Virus record (IMG/VR): IMGVR_UViG_3300027779_003464 | Location: 54,608 to 118,607 of that record | From: a virus | DNA length: 64,000 bases | Direction: 5' to 3' (one strand) | Part shown: positions 8,048 through 17,601 of the stretch, in pieces | Position numbering within the stretch: position 1 is the stretch's first letter | Layout: every line of letters starts with the position of its first letter | Made by a program: the position numbers and the translations under genes | Notes under the pieces: generated by a model | The model's database searches: none | The model's input: only the letters and a program-made list of their open reading frames with translations | What the model was told of the DNA's origin: nothing

Positions 8048-10096
8048 ATGGGCAATATGCCAACTTTACCATTAGTACCCATGATTAATGACTTGGCTAG
8101 CGGTGTATCCTTATCGCTTGGTGACGAAGCCGGCGATCAATTTCATCTTCTGCAAGAAGCATATAGAGAGAAAGGTGATGCAATCGTTGATAAACATGAA
8201 CCTGTTCCAGGATCTCAGTCTCTATTTAATCCATTTAAAATATTTAAATATAGTAAATTTGGATTAAGTGATTATAATTTAGATTTACATTTTGATACTC
8301 CAAATAGTTCAATGAACCAAAATGATAGAGCAGCAATGTCTGGTTTATCAAACGGGGATTCATATTCTGCTCCTGGTGAAGGAGGAGGAACTGTAACTTC
8401 TGGCGGATATGGAGAAATGGCAGCAAATTTCCAACCGTTTTCTGATACTAGACGGTGGATGGAAAATCCAACAGCTACAAATATTATACAATGGAGTAAT
8501 CTTCAAACTCAAGCGGATAACACTGCAATTAGCCCTACACCATATGCTACTACTGATTTCCTATGGTGTAAGCATTATGGTAAAGTTCCAAATAATAGAA
8601 TGCTAACTCTTAGGAGATATGCTCTTCCAGTTGAAGATAACTTACAGATTAGACCGGATAAAGGTCCATTAGTTCCGACTGCCCAAGCAGTAAGCTGGTA
8701 TGGAACTGATCTTGGAAATCCGCTTAATAGTATCTTAGGATTAAGTTGGGGAATGAATTGGACTGAAGATAAATCTAAAGTTCAAGATATAACAGGTAAT
8801 GAAATATCAGTAGAAGATATTGCGGCTGCTGCTGGCGTAGATGACCCAAAAGTCATAAATATCCTTAAAACTCAAGTTTTTTCTGGGAGTGGAGGAAAAG
8901 TAGACATACTTAAACTCGCAGGATACGATACAGAAATTCAAAAGTATATTAGAGAAGCATATTCTAACGATGGTCCATATTGGAATAGAGTACTTGGTCC
9001 GGTCAACGTAATTGATAGTACTAAAAGAAGAGATAGAGGATTCACAAAGCAAAAGGGAATAACTATGAAATTTCATTATTCTCTTAGATCATATGCTGGA
9101 ATTAATCCTAAAATTGCATTCTTAGATTTATATTCTAATTTCTTGAGCTTGACTATGAATACTGCGCCGTTCTGGGGAGGAGGAGCTAGGTATTTCCAAA
9201 AAACTGGAGTAACTCTTCCAGGTTTTGGTATAGAAAATAAAATGTTAGATGGCGATGTAATTGGAGCAATATCCTTAGGATCTAAGCAAATACAACAAGC
9301 TGCACAACAAAATATTGAGCAATTAGTTGCTTTTGCTCAATCAATTAATGCAGGTAATTATAAAGGATCAAATTCAGATAAGGCAATTGAAGAAAGAAGA
9401 AAGGAATTAGATCAGGGCTTTTTAGATAACGTTCCAGAAGGAGAAACGGATCCAATATCTAAGCTTCTTGCTCCTAGGGTAGGTGAACTTCTTAGAAAGC
9501 CTCTTATATATCGAGCAATATTAGACGGTAGAGCAGTTGGAGAATGGCACCTAACTGTAGGTAATCCTATGAATCCAATGGCGGTAATTGGAAATCTATG
9601 TTTAACTACGGCATCTGTTGAGTTTGGGGAAGTGCTAGGAATAGATGATTTTCCAACAGAAGTAACATTTACAGTTAATCTAGATCATGGTAGACCGAGA
9701 GCAAAACAAGACTTAGAATCAATATTTAACTTAGGTAATGGGGCATTAGGATATTCTCAATTACCTCCACCTCCGTCGGCATCAAATAGCTATGGCGATA
9801 ATAATACACAGAAAATGAATTCGGCCTATGGAGGTAGGGTAGATGCAAGCACGAATCCTGATCAAATTGGAAACAAAGTCACTGAATCAGTTGACGATGC
9901 TGGAATGGGATATGAGGGAGTAACTAATACAAACTTAAACAGTAACGTATCTGATTCAGAAAATGCTGTAAATTCAGAACAGTTAGACGCCCTAGTGAAG
10001 CATTATGGAAAAAGAGTTACTGCAATGTATGGGGAAGGATTTGGAAATAGTCCAATACTTAAAGATTATTTCACAGAATTAAAAACTAAAGATTAA
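8048..10096 (+). CDS. Baseplate/tail virion structural protein
   Basis: The protein has 682 residues without recognised enzymatic motifs. It has the character of a large beta-rich structural protein, with many G, N, P and aromatic residues. The segment EWHLTVGNPMNPMAVIGNLCL followed by EVTFTVNLDHGRPRA (residues ~500-560) looks like a conserved core. The last ~110 residues are low-complexity linker. It is directly followed (2 bases) by the LysM/gp53-like gene and the hub gene, so it belongs to the baseplate operon. The exact T4 equivalent is not clear. Confidence 0.65.
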   Translation: MGNMPTLPLVPMINDLASGVSLSLGDEAGDQFHLLQEAYREKGDAIVDKHEPVPGSQSLFNPFKIFKYSKFGLSDYNLDLHFDTPNSSMNQNDRAAMSGLSNGDSYSAPGEGGGTVTSGGYGEMAANFQPFSDTRRWMENPTATNIIQWSNLQTQADNTAISPTPYATTDFLWCKHYGKVPNNRMLTLRRYALPVEDNLQIRPDKGPLVPTAQAVSWYGTDLGNPLNSILGLSWGMNWTEDKSKVQDITGNEISVEDIAAAAGVDDPKVINILKTQVFSGSGGKVDILKLAGYDTEIQKYIREAYSNDGPYWNRVLGPVNVIDSTKRRDRGFTKQKGITMKFHYSLRSYAGINPKIAFLDLYSNFLSLTMNTAPFWGGGARYFQKTGVTLPGFGIENKMLDGDVIGAISLGSKQIQQAAQQNIEQLVAFAQSINAGNYKGSNSDKAIEERRKELDQGFLDNVPEGETDPISKLLAPRVGELLRKPLIYRAILDGRAVGEWHLTVGNPMNPMAVIGNLCLTTASVEFGEVLGIDDFPTEVTFTVNLDHGRPRAKQDLESIFNLGNGALGYSQLPPPPSASNSYGDNNTQKMNSAYGGRVDASTNPDQIGNKVTESVDDAGMGYEGVTNTNLNSNVSDSENAVNSEQLDALVKHYGKRVTAMYGEGFGNSPILKDYFTELKTKD

Positions 10097-10098
10097 TT

Positions 10099-10680
10099 AT
10101 GTTACTTAGCGATATTTTAAATAGTAAGAAAACAATATATAACAATGGATTTAGATCCACTGATATAGTTAGTGGAACTTTTAGATATCCTACTAATTCT
10201 AAATCAAATTTAGTATTGGTTGGATTCGACGAAAATATGAGACCTGATCTTGTTGTTAATAGAATATACGGTAATCAGATGATGTGGGATATTCTTTTAA
10301 AGTTTAATGGAATATCTAATCCATTCTCAATAGAACAAGGAGATTTATTATATGCTATGCCATTTGGTGATGGAGCGGGAGCTATTAAAAAACCACTCAA
10401 TATAATAAGTAGAGATAAAGGAAAAAGTGAACTTCCAGTAAGTCCTCTTTTAGATCCTAAGACAAAGAAAGATAAAGATAGATTAAAAAATCTTCAAAAT
10501 AAGATTGGAGAAGTAGTTCCGCCTAATGTAAATAGAGCAGGAGATAAAAACGTTAAGATAAAAAATGGAAAGGTAATATTTGGCGAAGATGTAACTACCA
10601 TCAAAAAAGATAATTGTCCAGTTCCTATATCTAGAAATAGATTACAAGCTGCCCTATTAAAAGATAAAATATTTATTTAG
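10099..10680 (+). CDS. Baseplate wedge protein, gp53/LysM-like
   Basis: A 193-residue protein whose N-terminal half has the LysM-like arrangement seen in T4 gp53-type wedge proteins (VVNRIYGNQMMWDILLKFN, then an aspartate-containing LLYAMP strand). The second half is lysine-rich and less ordered. It is tightly packed between the large structural gene and the hub gene. The role in joining wedges to the hub is inferred from family and position. Confidence 0.6.
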   Translation: MLLSDILNSKKTIYNNGFRSTDIVSGTFRYPTNSKSNLVLVGFDENMRPDLVVNRIYGNQMMWDILLKFNGISNPFSIEQGDLLYAMPFGDGAGAIKKPLNIISRDKGKSELPVSPLLDPKTKKDKDRLKNLQNKIGEVVPPNVNRAGDKNVKIKNGKVIFGEDVTTIKKDNCPVPISRNRLQAALLKDKIFI

Positions 10681-10681
10681 T

Positions 10682-12154
10682 ATGTCGTATTCTGATACTA
10701 TAAAAGGAGTATTACTCCCAAAGATTGCTACAAAGGAAATATCAGTAAGTGATACGGGTTCAGTAACTTCTGAAAATATCCAGTATAAACAACAGGGAGA
10801 TACTGGAGCCCCAGAAGATAAGCAGGGATCGGATGCACCTCTGGTATTTGTAAATAAGATTAGTATTACTCCTCAGTACTTATGTATTGATGAAACCGGA
10901 TATTTACCTAGAATTAAGTTAATATTTAAAGATCCAAGTGGAGCATTAACTGGTCCTAATTATCCTAAAAAAGATCCAATACTCAGTGTTTATATTAAAT
11001 CAGGTAATCCTAAACTTAAACCAATAGCATGTGATTGGCTGATAACTAATATTAAAACATCGCTGGACGAGGTTCTCGATGTAGATGACCCAGAAGGATT
11101 AACTATATTCACCGTAACAGGAGAATTGTTTATACCTAAAATATATGATAATAAATCAACCGCATATCCTAATCTTAGTTCAAAAGATGCACTAGAAAAA
11201 TTAGCAGGGGATTTAGATTTAGGTTACGCAATCAATAACGTTAGTACCGATGATTCTATGACTTGGATAAATACCAATAGAAATTCTCTTGATTTCATAA
11301 GGCATATATCTATGCATTCTTATTTAAACGAGGATTCCTTTTTCAATTCATTTATTGATAAGTATTACTATTTAAATTTTATTAACGTATCTGAACAGAT
11401 GAAGGGAGGTCATGATTTAAATTTAACCTATGATAATCAGGTTGATTCTAGTGAATTCTCTAAATCTTCAGCAATGAAGAATGCTGATTCTACAGATACT
11501 TCAGAACAACTTTCAGCAATGATGCTTACTAATAAACCAAGTAATAAGGGGAAACCTGATTTTATTATAAAGTATTCTTTACAGGGATCAAACGGAAGAG
11601 TTCTTAAAACTAAAGGATATAGAAAGAAAATATATTATTATGATCATACTCTAGATTCCGATGATAAGTTTACTAGTTTTTACATGAGCCCTCTTAGAAC
11701 AAGTGGAGACAATGACGATCTTGCTCTAATTCCAGAAAATGAATTTTTAAAAGATAGTATGATTAAGAAGTGGATGAATATTGACTATGGTAATAATCAT
11801 AGAGAATATAATGCAGCTGCTTTAATCAATAACCATAATATTAATGAATTAAATAAGATAAAGTTTAAAGTAGAAACAGCCGGTATTAATTTTCAAGTTG
11901 TTAGAGGAGCAGCCCTTCCGGTTGCAATATATCAACCTTCTCTTGCTGCACAGCAGAGAGAAGCAAAAACTGAAAAAATAATAGAAGAAGAAAAGAAGTT
12001 GACCGAGGGAGGTCTTGAAACGGATGATGTATTAAGTGGAAGATACTATGTAATGGGAACAAGATACATATATGATGAATTAAATGGAGCATTCCCATTT
12101 AAAACTGAATTTACACTAGGAAGAGTTGAATGGCTAGGAGAAAATAATATTTAA
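10682..12154 (+). CDS. Baseplate hub protein, gp27/gpD-like
   Basis: This 490-residue beta-rich protein starts one base after the preceding stop. Residues ~55-160 have alternating hydrophobic strands around PRIKLIFKDP, and ~190-235 contain the helical SLDFIRHISMHSYLNEDSFF segment typical of gp27/gpD hub proteins. Near the C-terminus is GRYYVMGTRYIYDELNG. Position two genes before the gp5-like spike, as in many contractile-tail clusters, supports the call. It would form the trimeric hub holding the spike. Confidence 0.7.
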   Translation: MSYSDTIKGVLLPKIATKEISVSDTGSVTSENIQYKQQGDTGAPEDKQGSDAPLVFVNKISITPQYLCIDETGYLPRIKLIFKDPSGALTGPNYPKKDPILSVYIKSGNPKLKPIACDWLITNIKTSLDEVLDVDDPEGLTIFTVTGELFIPKIYDNKSTAYPNLSSKDALEKLAGDLDLGYAINNVSTDDSMTWINTNRNSLDFIRHISMHSYLNEDSFFNSFIDKYYYLNFINVSEQMKGGHDLNLTYDNQVDSSEFSKSSAMKNADSTDTSEQLSAMMLTNKPSNKGKPDFIIKYSLQGSNGRVLKTKGYRKKIYYYDHTLDSDDKFTSFYMSPLRTSGDNDDLALIPENEFLKDSMIKKWMNIDYGNNHREYNAAALINNHNINELNKIKFKVETAGINFQVVRGAALPVAIYQPSLAAQQREAKTEKIIEEEKKLTEGGLETDDVLSGRYYVMGTRYIYDELNGAFPFKTEFTLGRVEWLGENNI

Positions 12155-12156
12155 AT

Positions 12157-13287
12157 ATGCATAATTTTACAGGATTAAATTTAAAACACGATAATTTTAG
12201 AAAAAGTACATTCATTGACCCGTTTGATGAGCCTACTTATCTTACCTTTGCTCTTGATTTTATGTTTGAACATACTCCTTCTTCTAGTAATGTTGACGAA
12301 ATAAACCTATGGAATAGCCCGTTATTTAATAAGGAGTCAGGGGCAATTGATTTTTTAGTTAATAGAGGATATAACCCGCAAGCCGATGGTCTTGTTACTT
12401 TTAGAGAAATATTAAGATACCTAACATTTCAAGCACCTTGGTATTTCCAATCAATTAGTGGGTTAGATAAATTATATGCAGCAGCAACTGATCTAGATAA
12501 GAAATCACTTAGATCAGGTGGAATAAGTTTAGGAATAGAAACATTAGAAGCAATAGATTTAAGAATAAACGAATTAGCTGGAATTTATCGTAATTCAGTA
12601 TACGATACTAAATATAGAAGAGAAAGAGTTCCTGATAATTTAAGATGGTTCTCAGTTGATGTATATATTGCAGAATTTAGAAATATGAGATATAGATTAC
12701 CTGGAGTGGCTCAAAATGCTGGAAATTTGTTAGGAATAAATACTGCCGCCATTGGTAATATTATGGGTGGAGGTAATATATTATCTAATGTATTAAAACA
12801 ATACGGATATGTTAAATTTAGATTAAGACAATGCGAGTTTGATTTCAGTGGAACTTTACCAATTGGCTCAACTGTAAAGGTTGGATCAGATGGAAGATCT
12901 ATGGAAAAGAATAATTTTAATATTAAAGTAGGGTGGGTTGAAGAAGAATCAAAATTTGGAGATGGCACTATCGTGTATGATGATCCTATGAAAACTGATA
13001 TAAGAAACCCATGGGGAACTAGAAATATTGGAACTTCAGTTCAAAATGCAGGATCTTGGCTAAGCGGCTTACCTGTAATTGGAGATTCTATATCTGGGTT
13101 TGGAGAAAAAATAGGAGATGCATTGGGAAGTGTTGGCGGGTTAATTAATCCAGCTTTAAATGCAGCAAGTAATTTTATAGATCCTCCAATAACTGAACTA
13201 GGGGATATATATCAAACTGGATACCGATCAAATGGAGATACTCCACCTACACCACCACCGGAGCCAAGTGGAAACCTGTATCCTTAA
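12157..13287 (+). CDS. Tail-tube-fold baseplate protein (gp48/gp54-like)
   Basis: A 376-residue protein. The middle (~165-275) has the beta pattern of tail-tube folds: WFSVDVYIAEFRNMR, YGYVKFRLRQCEFDFSG and NNFNIKVGWVEEE. The C-terminal ~100 residues are G/N/P-rich and probably flexible. Such proteins cap the hub and nucleate tube polymerisation in T4. Placement between hub and spike genes fits. Which of gp48 or gp54 it matches cannot be told from sequence alone. Confidence 0.65.
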   Translation: MHNFTGLNLKHDNFRKSTFIDPFDEPTYLTFALDFMFEHTPSSSNVDEINLWNSPLFNKESGAIDFLVNRGYNPQADGLVTFREILRYLTFQAPWYFQSISGLDKLYAAATDLDKKSLRSGGISLGIETLEAIDLRINELAGIYRNSVYDTKYRRERVPDNLRWFSVDVYIAEFRNMRYRLPGVAQNAGNLLGINTAAIGNIMGGGNILSNVLKQYGYVKFRLRQCEFDFSGTLPIGSTVKVGSDGRSMEKNNFNIKVGWVEEESKFGDGTIVYDDPMKTDIRNPWGTRNIGTSVQNAGSWLSGLPVIGDSISGFGEKIGDALGSVGGLINPALNAASNFIDPPITELGDIYQTGYRSNGDTPPTPPPEPSGNLYP

Positions 13288-13308
13288 AAATAGTATAATT
13301 TTTATTAT

Positions 13309-14112
13309 ATGAGTATTGACAATCACGAAATAGAAAAAAGAAAAGAGGATTACGTTGACAAGAGTTACATGGGAATTGTCGAAGATCCTAATGATCCTAG
13401 AAAGGAAGGAAGATGTAAGGTAAAGATATTTGGAATTCACGATGATATTGAGACAGAAGATTTACCGTGGGCTTATCCTAAACAGAAGAGTGCGTTTTTT
13501 GGACAGGACGGTAAAGCAGGATCATTATCTATTCCTAAGAAAAATTCAATAGTTGCTGTTCAATTTAATAACGGTAACATATATTCTCCAGAATATTATT
13601 CTATACATGAGCTTGCCGATGATGCAAAGGAACAGTTAGAAAAAGATGGAGAATATCTAGGATCTCATATTATTTTATTTGACGGAGATGAGGAGTTAAA
13701 AATATGGTTCAGTGTAAATAAAGGATTGACTATTGAATTAAAGAAATCTAGAATAAACATTGGACAAGATAGTGCAATAACAATAGAGCACTCTGACTAT
13801 AATTCTTCACCCTCATCAATTGAATTAAGGGGAAGTGAAATCAATATAACAACAAAGAGTACTATTAACCTAACAGCCCCGAGTGAGATCGAGTTAGCTT
13901 CAAATGATATACATGTTAATGGAAATACTGTAAAGGTTGGACATAGTCCAATTCAAGGAAGTGCAGTATTAGGAGATCAATTATTTATATTATTAAAAGC
14001 AATGGCTTCTTTAATTGATGCAAAAGTTCCAACAAGTTTAGGAGCAGCAACTGCTCTAGTTGAGATGTATAAAACAATGGCTCTATCTGAAACGGTCAAG
14101 GTTTCTAAATAA
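13309..14112 (+). CDS. Baseplate central spike, gp5-like without lysozyme domain
   Basis: A 267-residue protein. Residues ~20-110 form a gp5-type OB fold (MGIVEDPNDPRKEGRCKVKI, then IPKKNSIVAVQF). Residues ~120-220 show short alternating strands (INIG, ITIEH, IELRG, INITT, INLTA, IELAS, IHVNG), the signature of the triple beta-helix needle. The T4 lysozyme insert between the two parts is absent. Its role is membrane piercing by the contracted tail. The peptidoglycan-cutting activity may be supplied by the separate lysozyme gene at 4659. Confidence 0.85.
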   Translation: MSIDNHEIEKRKEDYVDKSYMGIVEDPNDPRKEGRCKVKIFGIHDDIETEDLPWAYPKQKSAFFGQDGKAGSLSIPKKNSIVAVQFNNGNIYSPEYYSIHELADDAKEQLEKDGEYLGSHIILFDGDEELKIWFSVNKGLTIELKKSRINIGQDSAITIEHSDYNSSPSSIELRGSEINITTKSTINLTAPSEIELASNDIHVNGNTVKVGHSPIQGSAVLGDQLFILLKAMASLIDAKVPTSLGAATALVEMYKTMALSETVKVSK

Positions 14113-14482
14113 ATTTAATCAGTATAATATTTTATTAAAGGAAGATTGGAAAGATACTTCATGGGAAGATGATGATGGCAAAATAACCATAGAGGATGTA
14201 TTAGATTATATAGGAGATAATTTGGTTGATATTCCCATTAGTTATTTGAAAAAGGTATTGAAAACACAATTAGATAAAGTTACAAAGGAAGACGATAGGA
14301 TAATGCGAGCTGATTTACAATATCCCATTATAGTAGTTAAAAAAGATGGGTACATTTCTTACGTGTTAGACGGAAACCATAGACTACAAAAAGCAATAAT
14401 TATAGGGGTAAAATATATTAAAGCTAAGGTATTGGATATGAACAATCCAGATACTCCAGAAGAATTTAAAAGGTTATTATAA
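14060..14482 (+). CDS. ParB-like nuclease-fold protein; start unclear
   Basis: The frame has a ParB/sulfiredoxin-type core: YPIIVVKKDGYISYVLDGNHRLQKA followed by VKYIKAKV. No ATG exists in frame before that core. The earliest start is a TTG inside the spike gene, giving a 52-base overlap. After the spike stop the frame continues FLNKFNQYNILLKED, which resembles the tag motif. The product could be made from a rare start or by frameshifting from the spike gene. Related phage proteins have uncertain functions. Confidence 0.55.
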   Translation: MRCIKQWLYLKRSRFLNKFNQYNILLKEDWKDTSWEDDDGKITIEDVLDYIGDNLVDIPISYLKKVLKTQLDKVTKEDDRIMRADLQYPIIVVKKDGYISYVLDGNHRLQKAIIIGVKYIKAKVLDMNNPDTPEEFKRLL

Positions 14483-14504
14483 AGCCATATCTAAGGGTTG
14501 ATAG

Positions 14505-14705
14505 CTAGTCTCCCACATATGCCTTAACCTTTTCTCTTTTACTAGAAATAAGGTGATCTAACTCAGATTTATCTAAAAGACTTTCAAATCTATTATAAAA
14601 AAGTTCGACATATTTTTCTGCACCAGATAGTTGCTCTAGGGTTTCGCAGCTCTCTATTACTTTTTCTGCTTTAACTTTTGCGTTTATTAGTTCTAGAATT
14701 TCCAT
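14505..14705 (-). CDS. Small charged helical protein downstream of phoH
   Basis: This 66-residue protein is almost wholly alpha-helical and rich in E, K and L. Its start lies inside the end of phoH (35-base overlap), so the two are translated as a unit. No domain is recognised. Confidence 0.6.
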   Translation of the reverse strand: MEILELINAKVKAEKVIESCETLEQLSGAEKYVELFYNRFESLLDKSELDHLISSKREKVKAYVGD

Positions 14706-15477
14706 TTCTTTTTCCGTTTAATTGTTCTTGCTCTTCTATATCGTCAAAAACCTTGATTATTTTTTTAATTATTGGATGACGCTGTACATCATCTCCACTT
14801 AATTCAACTATACCAATTTCTGGTATATTATTAAAATGCTCTAATAATATTTCTAATGCACTTTTTTGATTTTTATTTACAGATTTTTGAGAAACATCTC
14901 CTAAAAATATCATTTTAGAGCTTGGCCCAATTCTAGTTATCAACGTTCTTAAATTATCTTTAGATATTTGTTGAGCTTCGTCTACAATAACAATTGAATC
15001 ATCTAAAGTTACACCTAGAGCGAACTTTATTGGGAGAATATCGATTGCACCACTCGCCCTCAACTCCTGTGTTGCTGCTTTTCCTATAACCTTTTGAAAG
15101 TTATGTATAAATGGATATATATAAAGCTCCATCTTCTCTTCCATAGTTCCCTTTAAATATCCAATCTCTTCGTCTTTAGGAACATTTACTGACTTAACTA
15201 ATACTATTCGCTTATATGTTCTAGGTTTTTCCTTTAGTAGTTTTAGGGCCTGTGCACAAGATAAAAAAGTTTTACCGGTTCCAGGAGGCCCTATTACGAT
15301 AGTTATATCTTTATCCTTTATGGACTTTATTACTTCTTTTTGTGTTACTGATCTGCATTTAATGCTAACTTTGTTTTCTTTTAATGTTTTATTCATAATT
15401 TGATTTTTTCTATCCTGTTCCCATCCTTCGATCTCCTCGCGTAGCTCTTCATCGGTTAAGCGGTGTTTATTTTTCAT
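14671..15477 (-). CDS. phoH: PhoH-like P-loop ATPase
   Basis: 268 residues. Walker A is IGPPGTGKTFLSCAQAL (~67-83), Walker B is IVIVDEAQQ, and there are sensor-like MIFLGDVSQ and late QRHPIIKKI segments, all diagnostic of PhoH. The lineage is widespread in large phages and in the host phosphate-starvation set; its proposed activity is an ATP-driven RNA helicase or nuclease partner. It is transcribed against the flanking baseplate and replication genes. Confidence 0.9.
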   Translation of the reverse strand: MKNKHRLTDEELREEIEGWEQDRKNQIMNKTLKENKVSIKCRSVTQKEVIKSIKDKDITIVIGPPGTGKTFLSCAQALKLLKEKPRTYKRIVLVKSVNVPKDEEIGYLKGTMEEKMELYIYPFIHNFQKVIGKAATQELRASGAIDILPIKFALGVTLDDSIVIVDEAQQISKDNLRTLITRIGPSSKMIFLGDVSQKSVNKNQKSALEILLEHFNNIPEIGIVELSGDDVQRHPIIKKIIKVFDDIEEQEQLNGKRNGNSRTNKRKS

Positions 15478-15513
15478 ATTATAGTTAATATTTTTTTAAA
15501 AAGTCATATATAA

Positions 15514-16125
15514 TTAGTATATTTTTATAGAAATGACAATACCTAATAATATTTTTAGGTGATGTAAGTGTAAATCATAAAAAGACGTAATGATAGATTC
15601 TTCAGTTTTACCATATTTATGTTCAGCTGCCTTTATTTTTTTTAGTTTAATATCTTTAATCGATTCGCGGCTAAATGAATGCTCGTTATGCTCAAGTAAA
15701 TCATCTAATAATTTATTAAATGATGATCCGGCAACTAAGCTTTTTCCTATTTTTTTAATAAAGCGTTCACCAATCTTTATGGATTTTAATTTAATATGTA
15801 AATCACTAGAATCTAATCCGTTATCTAATGATTTTCTTACGTCATCAAATTTTAGAATGTCTACTGAATTATTAACTATAAAATTAATATCGTATGTATA
15901 AAATGAAAGGGTTATTCTATTATCTTTTCCGGTGTGCAGAAAGTTTACAAAGTCAGGAGCAGCAATTCCGCCTCCACCTGCACTCAAGACAATTGGGTCT
16001 ATTCCTAAATCGTCTAAGTAATCGGCTCCCTGTTCTAATGTAATAGTATAATCATCAAAAGGGAAGGACAATAGGAATGGAAATATATCGAATATGCTTG
16101 TATCTTTTTTATAAGCCTTTTCCAT
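15514..16125 (-). CDS. Hypothetical protein
   Basis: 203 residues, unrecognised. It has an aromatic/hydrophobic N-terminus (IFDIFPFLLSFPFDD), a GGGG loop near residue 53, basic helices in the second half and a hydrophobic C-terminal end (LKILLGIVISIKIY). A TATAAATA box lies about 31 bases upstream on the minus strand, suggesting late expression. Function unknown. Confidence 0.6.
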   Translation of the reverse strand: MEKAYKKDTSIFDIFPFLLSFPFDDYTITLEQGADYLDDLGIDPIVLSAGGGGIAAPDFVNFLHTGKDNRITLSFYTYDINFIVNNSVDILKFDDVRKSLDNGLDSSDLHIKLKSIKIGERFIKKIGKSLVAGSSFNKLLDDLLEHNEHSFSRESIKDIKLKKIKAAEHKYGKTEESIITSFYDLHLHHLKILLGIVISIKIY

Positions 16126-16155
16126 TTTTCCGCGTATTTAAAACCTCCTTTTAAT

Positions 16156-16163
16156 TATTTATA
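16156..16163 (-). promoter_or_regulatory. Late-type promoter TATAAATA (minus strand)
   Basis: An exact TATAAATA on the minus strand about 31 bases before the 16125 start, within the divergent gap shared with the polymerase gene. Confidence 0.45.
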
Positions 16164-16191
16164 TAAGATACGTACAAACAATAAGTAATAT

Positions 16192-17601
16192 ATGGACTTA
16201 AGTAAAGAAAAAAACATAAAAAAATTAGGACTTCAACAAGGGGCAATAAAAATTCTTATTAACTCAATATATGGAGCATTTGGAAATAAGTGGTTTTATT
16301 TCTATGATCCAGATATTGCACAGTCAATTACTCTTCAGGGACAAGATATGATTAAATTTGCAAATCAAGCAATTGACTTCTATTTTAAGAATAGGTGGCA
16401 TATTGATTCTGAATTACATGAAAAATTAGGAATATCTGACAAAACAATAATTCCAATAGAAAAAGATGAAAATATTGCTGTATATACAGATACAGATTCT
16501 ACATATGTAAACTTTGGCCCGGCAATAAGATCAATTCAAGGATTAGATTTAACCGAAGACGAGAGCGTAAAGCTAGTTATTGCAATCGATGATAATAGAA
16601 TTAGTGAATTCTATGATAAGGCATTCATAAAATGGTCAGAACGATTTAATACAACAAATAGACAAACATTTAAGCTAGAGAATATATCAACCGAAGGAAT
16701 ATGGATTAAGAAAAAAAATTATAGCTTACGTGTAGTTTACGAACCTAACCCAAAACAAGAATTATTTCAGTTAAAAGAGCGGTATCTTCTCATTAAAGGA
16801 TTAGAGCCGATTAAATCATCTTATCCAATTTGGGCAAGAGAACATCAAAAGAAATTTCTAGATTACATTATGAAAAATGGTAAAGAGTTTGACTTAGAGG
16901 AAGATCTTATTCCAATGATAAAGAAAGTTAATGATGAATTCAATACCTTAGATCCGGATGATATAGCTATGAATTTTAATATACGCCAATATGATAAGTA
17001 TGTGGAAAGCGAAGAAGACTGTTTATTTAAAAAAGGAGCAACTACTTACCCAAAAGCGGTAATCCATCATAATCACCTAGTTATTAAAAATCAATTAGAA
17101 GGAAAATATCCTAAACTTAGACAAGGTAACAAAATTAAATTTTTATACTGTGAACCCGGTCCTCAAGAAATAGATGTATTTGCATATAATCCTGGCAACT
17201 ATCCTGAGGAATTTGCGCCAGATATTGATACTAGGCAGCAGTTCTTCATATTAATAGTTGAGCCAATTAATAGAATTTTAGGAGCAATTGGACTAAATAA
17301 ATTAGATGAAAATCTAAAGAGAGCAGTTGAGTTTAAAACAACTAAAAGTAAAAAACCTCTTACTGATGCACAAAAATATCCGTTTCATGTAATTAATAGC
17401 GAAACTTTGGAACACGAAGAAGTAGATGAAAAATTCTGGAGCTTAATTGAAAATAAAGATTCAGACATACCGGAAGACATGTTTGATGAATATCTTCAAA
17501 CTATAACAAGATATGGATTAAATACAGTTATTCTAATAAACAAGAATTTAACTCCTTATAAAAAAAGAATATCTAAAAAGCTAGAACTTGATGTTTCATA
17601 A
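16192..17601 (+). CDS. DNA polymerase family B, C-terminal part (split gp43-like)
   Basis: 469 residues beginning just before motif B (KILINSIYGAFGNK, ~20-33). Motif C YTDTDS follows at ~98-103 and then the thumb region. The 3'-5' exonuclease domain and motif A (DxxSLYPS) are missing; T4 gp43 has 898 residues. An in-frame TAA sits at 16186-16188, and no N-terminal half occurs elsewhere in the window, so the gene is split between motifs A and B. The partner must be encoded elsewhere. It overlaps the primase start by 11 bases, as in a replication operon. Confidence 0.85.
   Translation: MDLSKEKNIKKLGLQQGAIKILINSIYGAFGNKWFYFYDPDIAQSITLQGQDMIKFANQAIDFYFKNRWHIDSELHEKLGISDKTIIPIEKDENIAVYTDTDSTYVNFGPAIRSIQGLDLTEDESVKLVIAIDDNRISEFYDKAFIKWSERFNTTNRQTFKLENISTEGIWIKKKNYSLRVVYEPNPKQELFQLKERYLLIKGLEPIKSSYPIWAREHQKKFLDYIMKNGKEFDLEEDLIPMIKKVNDEFNTLDPDDIAMNFNIRQYDKYVESEEDCLFKKGATTYPKAVIHHNHLVIKNQLEGKYPKLRQGNKIKFLYCEPGPQEIDVFAYNPGNYPEEFAPDIDTRQQFFILIVEPINRILGAIGLNKLDENLKRAVEFKTTKSKKPLTDAQKYPFHVINSETLEHEEVDEKFWSLIENKDSDIPEDMFDEYLQTITRYGLNTVILINKNLTPYKKRISKKLELDVS

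Noticed and set aside
13309-14112. Lysozyme domain in the spike protein
   Set aside because: No catalytic Glu/Asp/Thr set or insert between the OB fold and the beta-helix.
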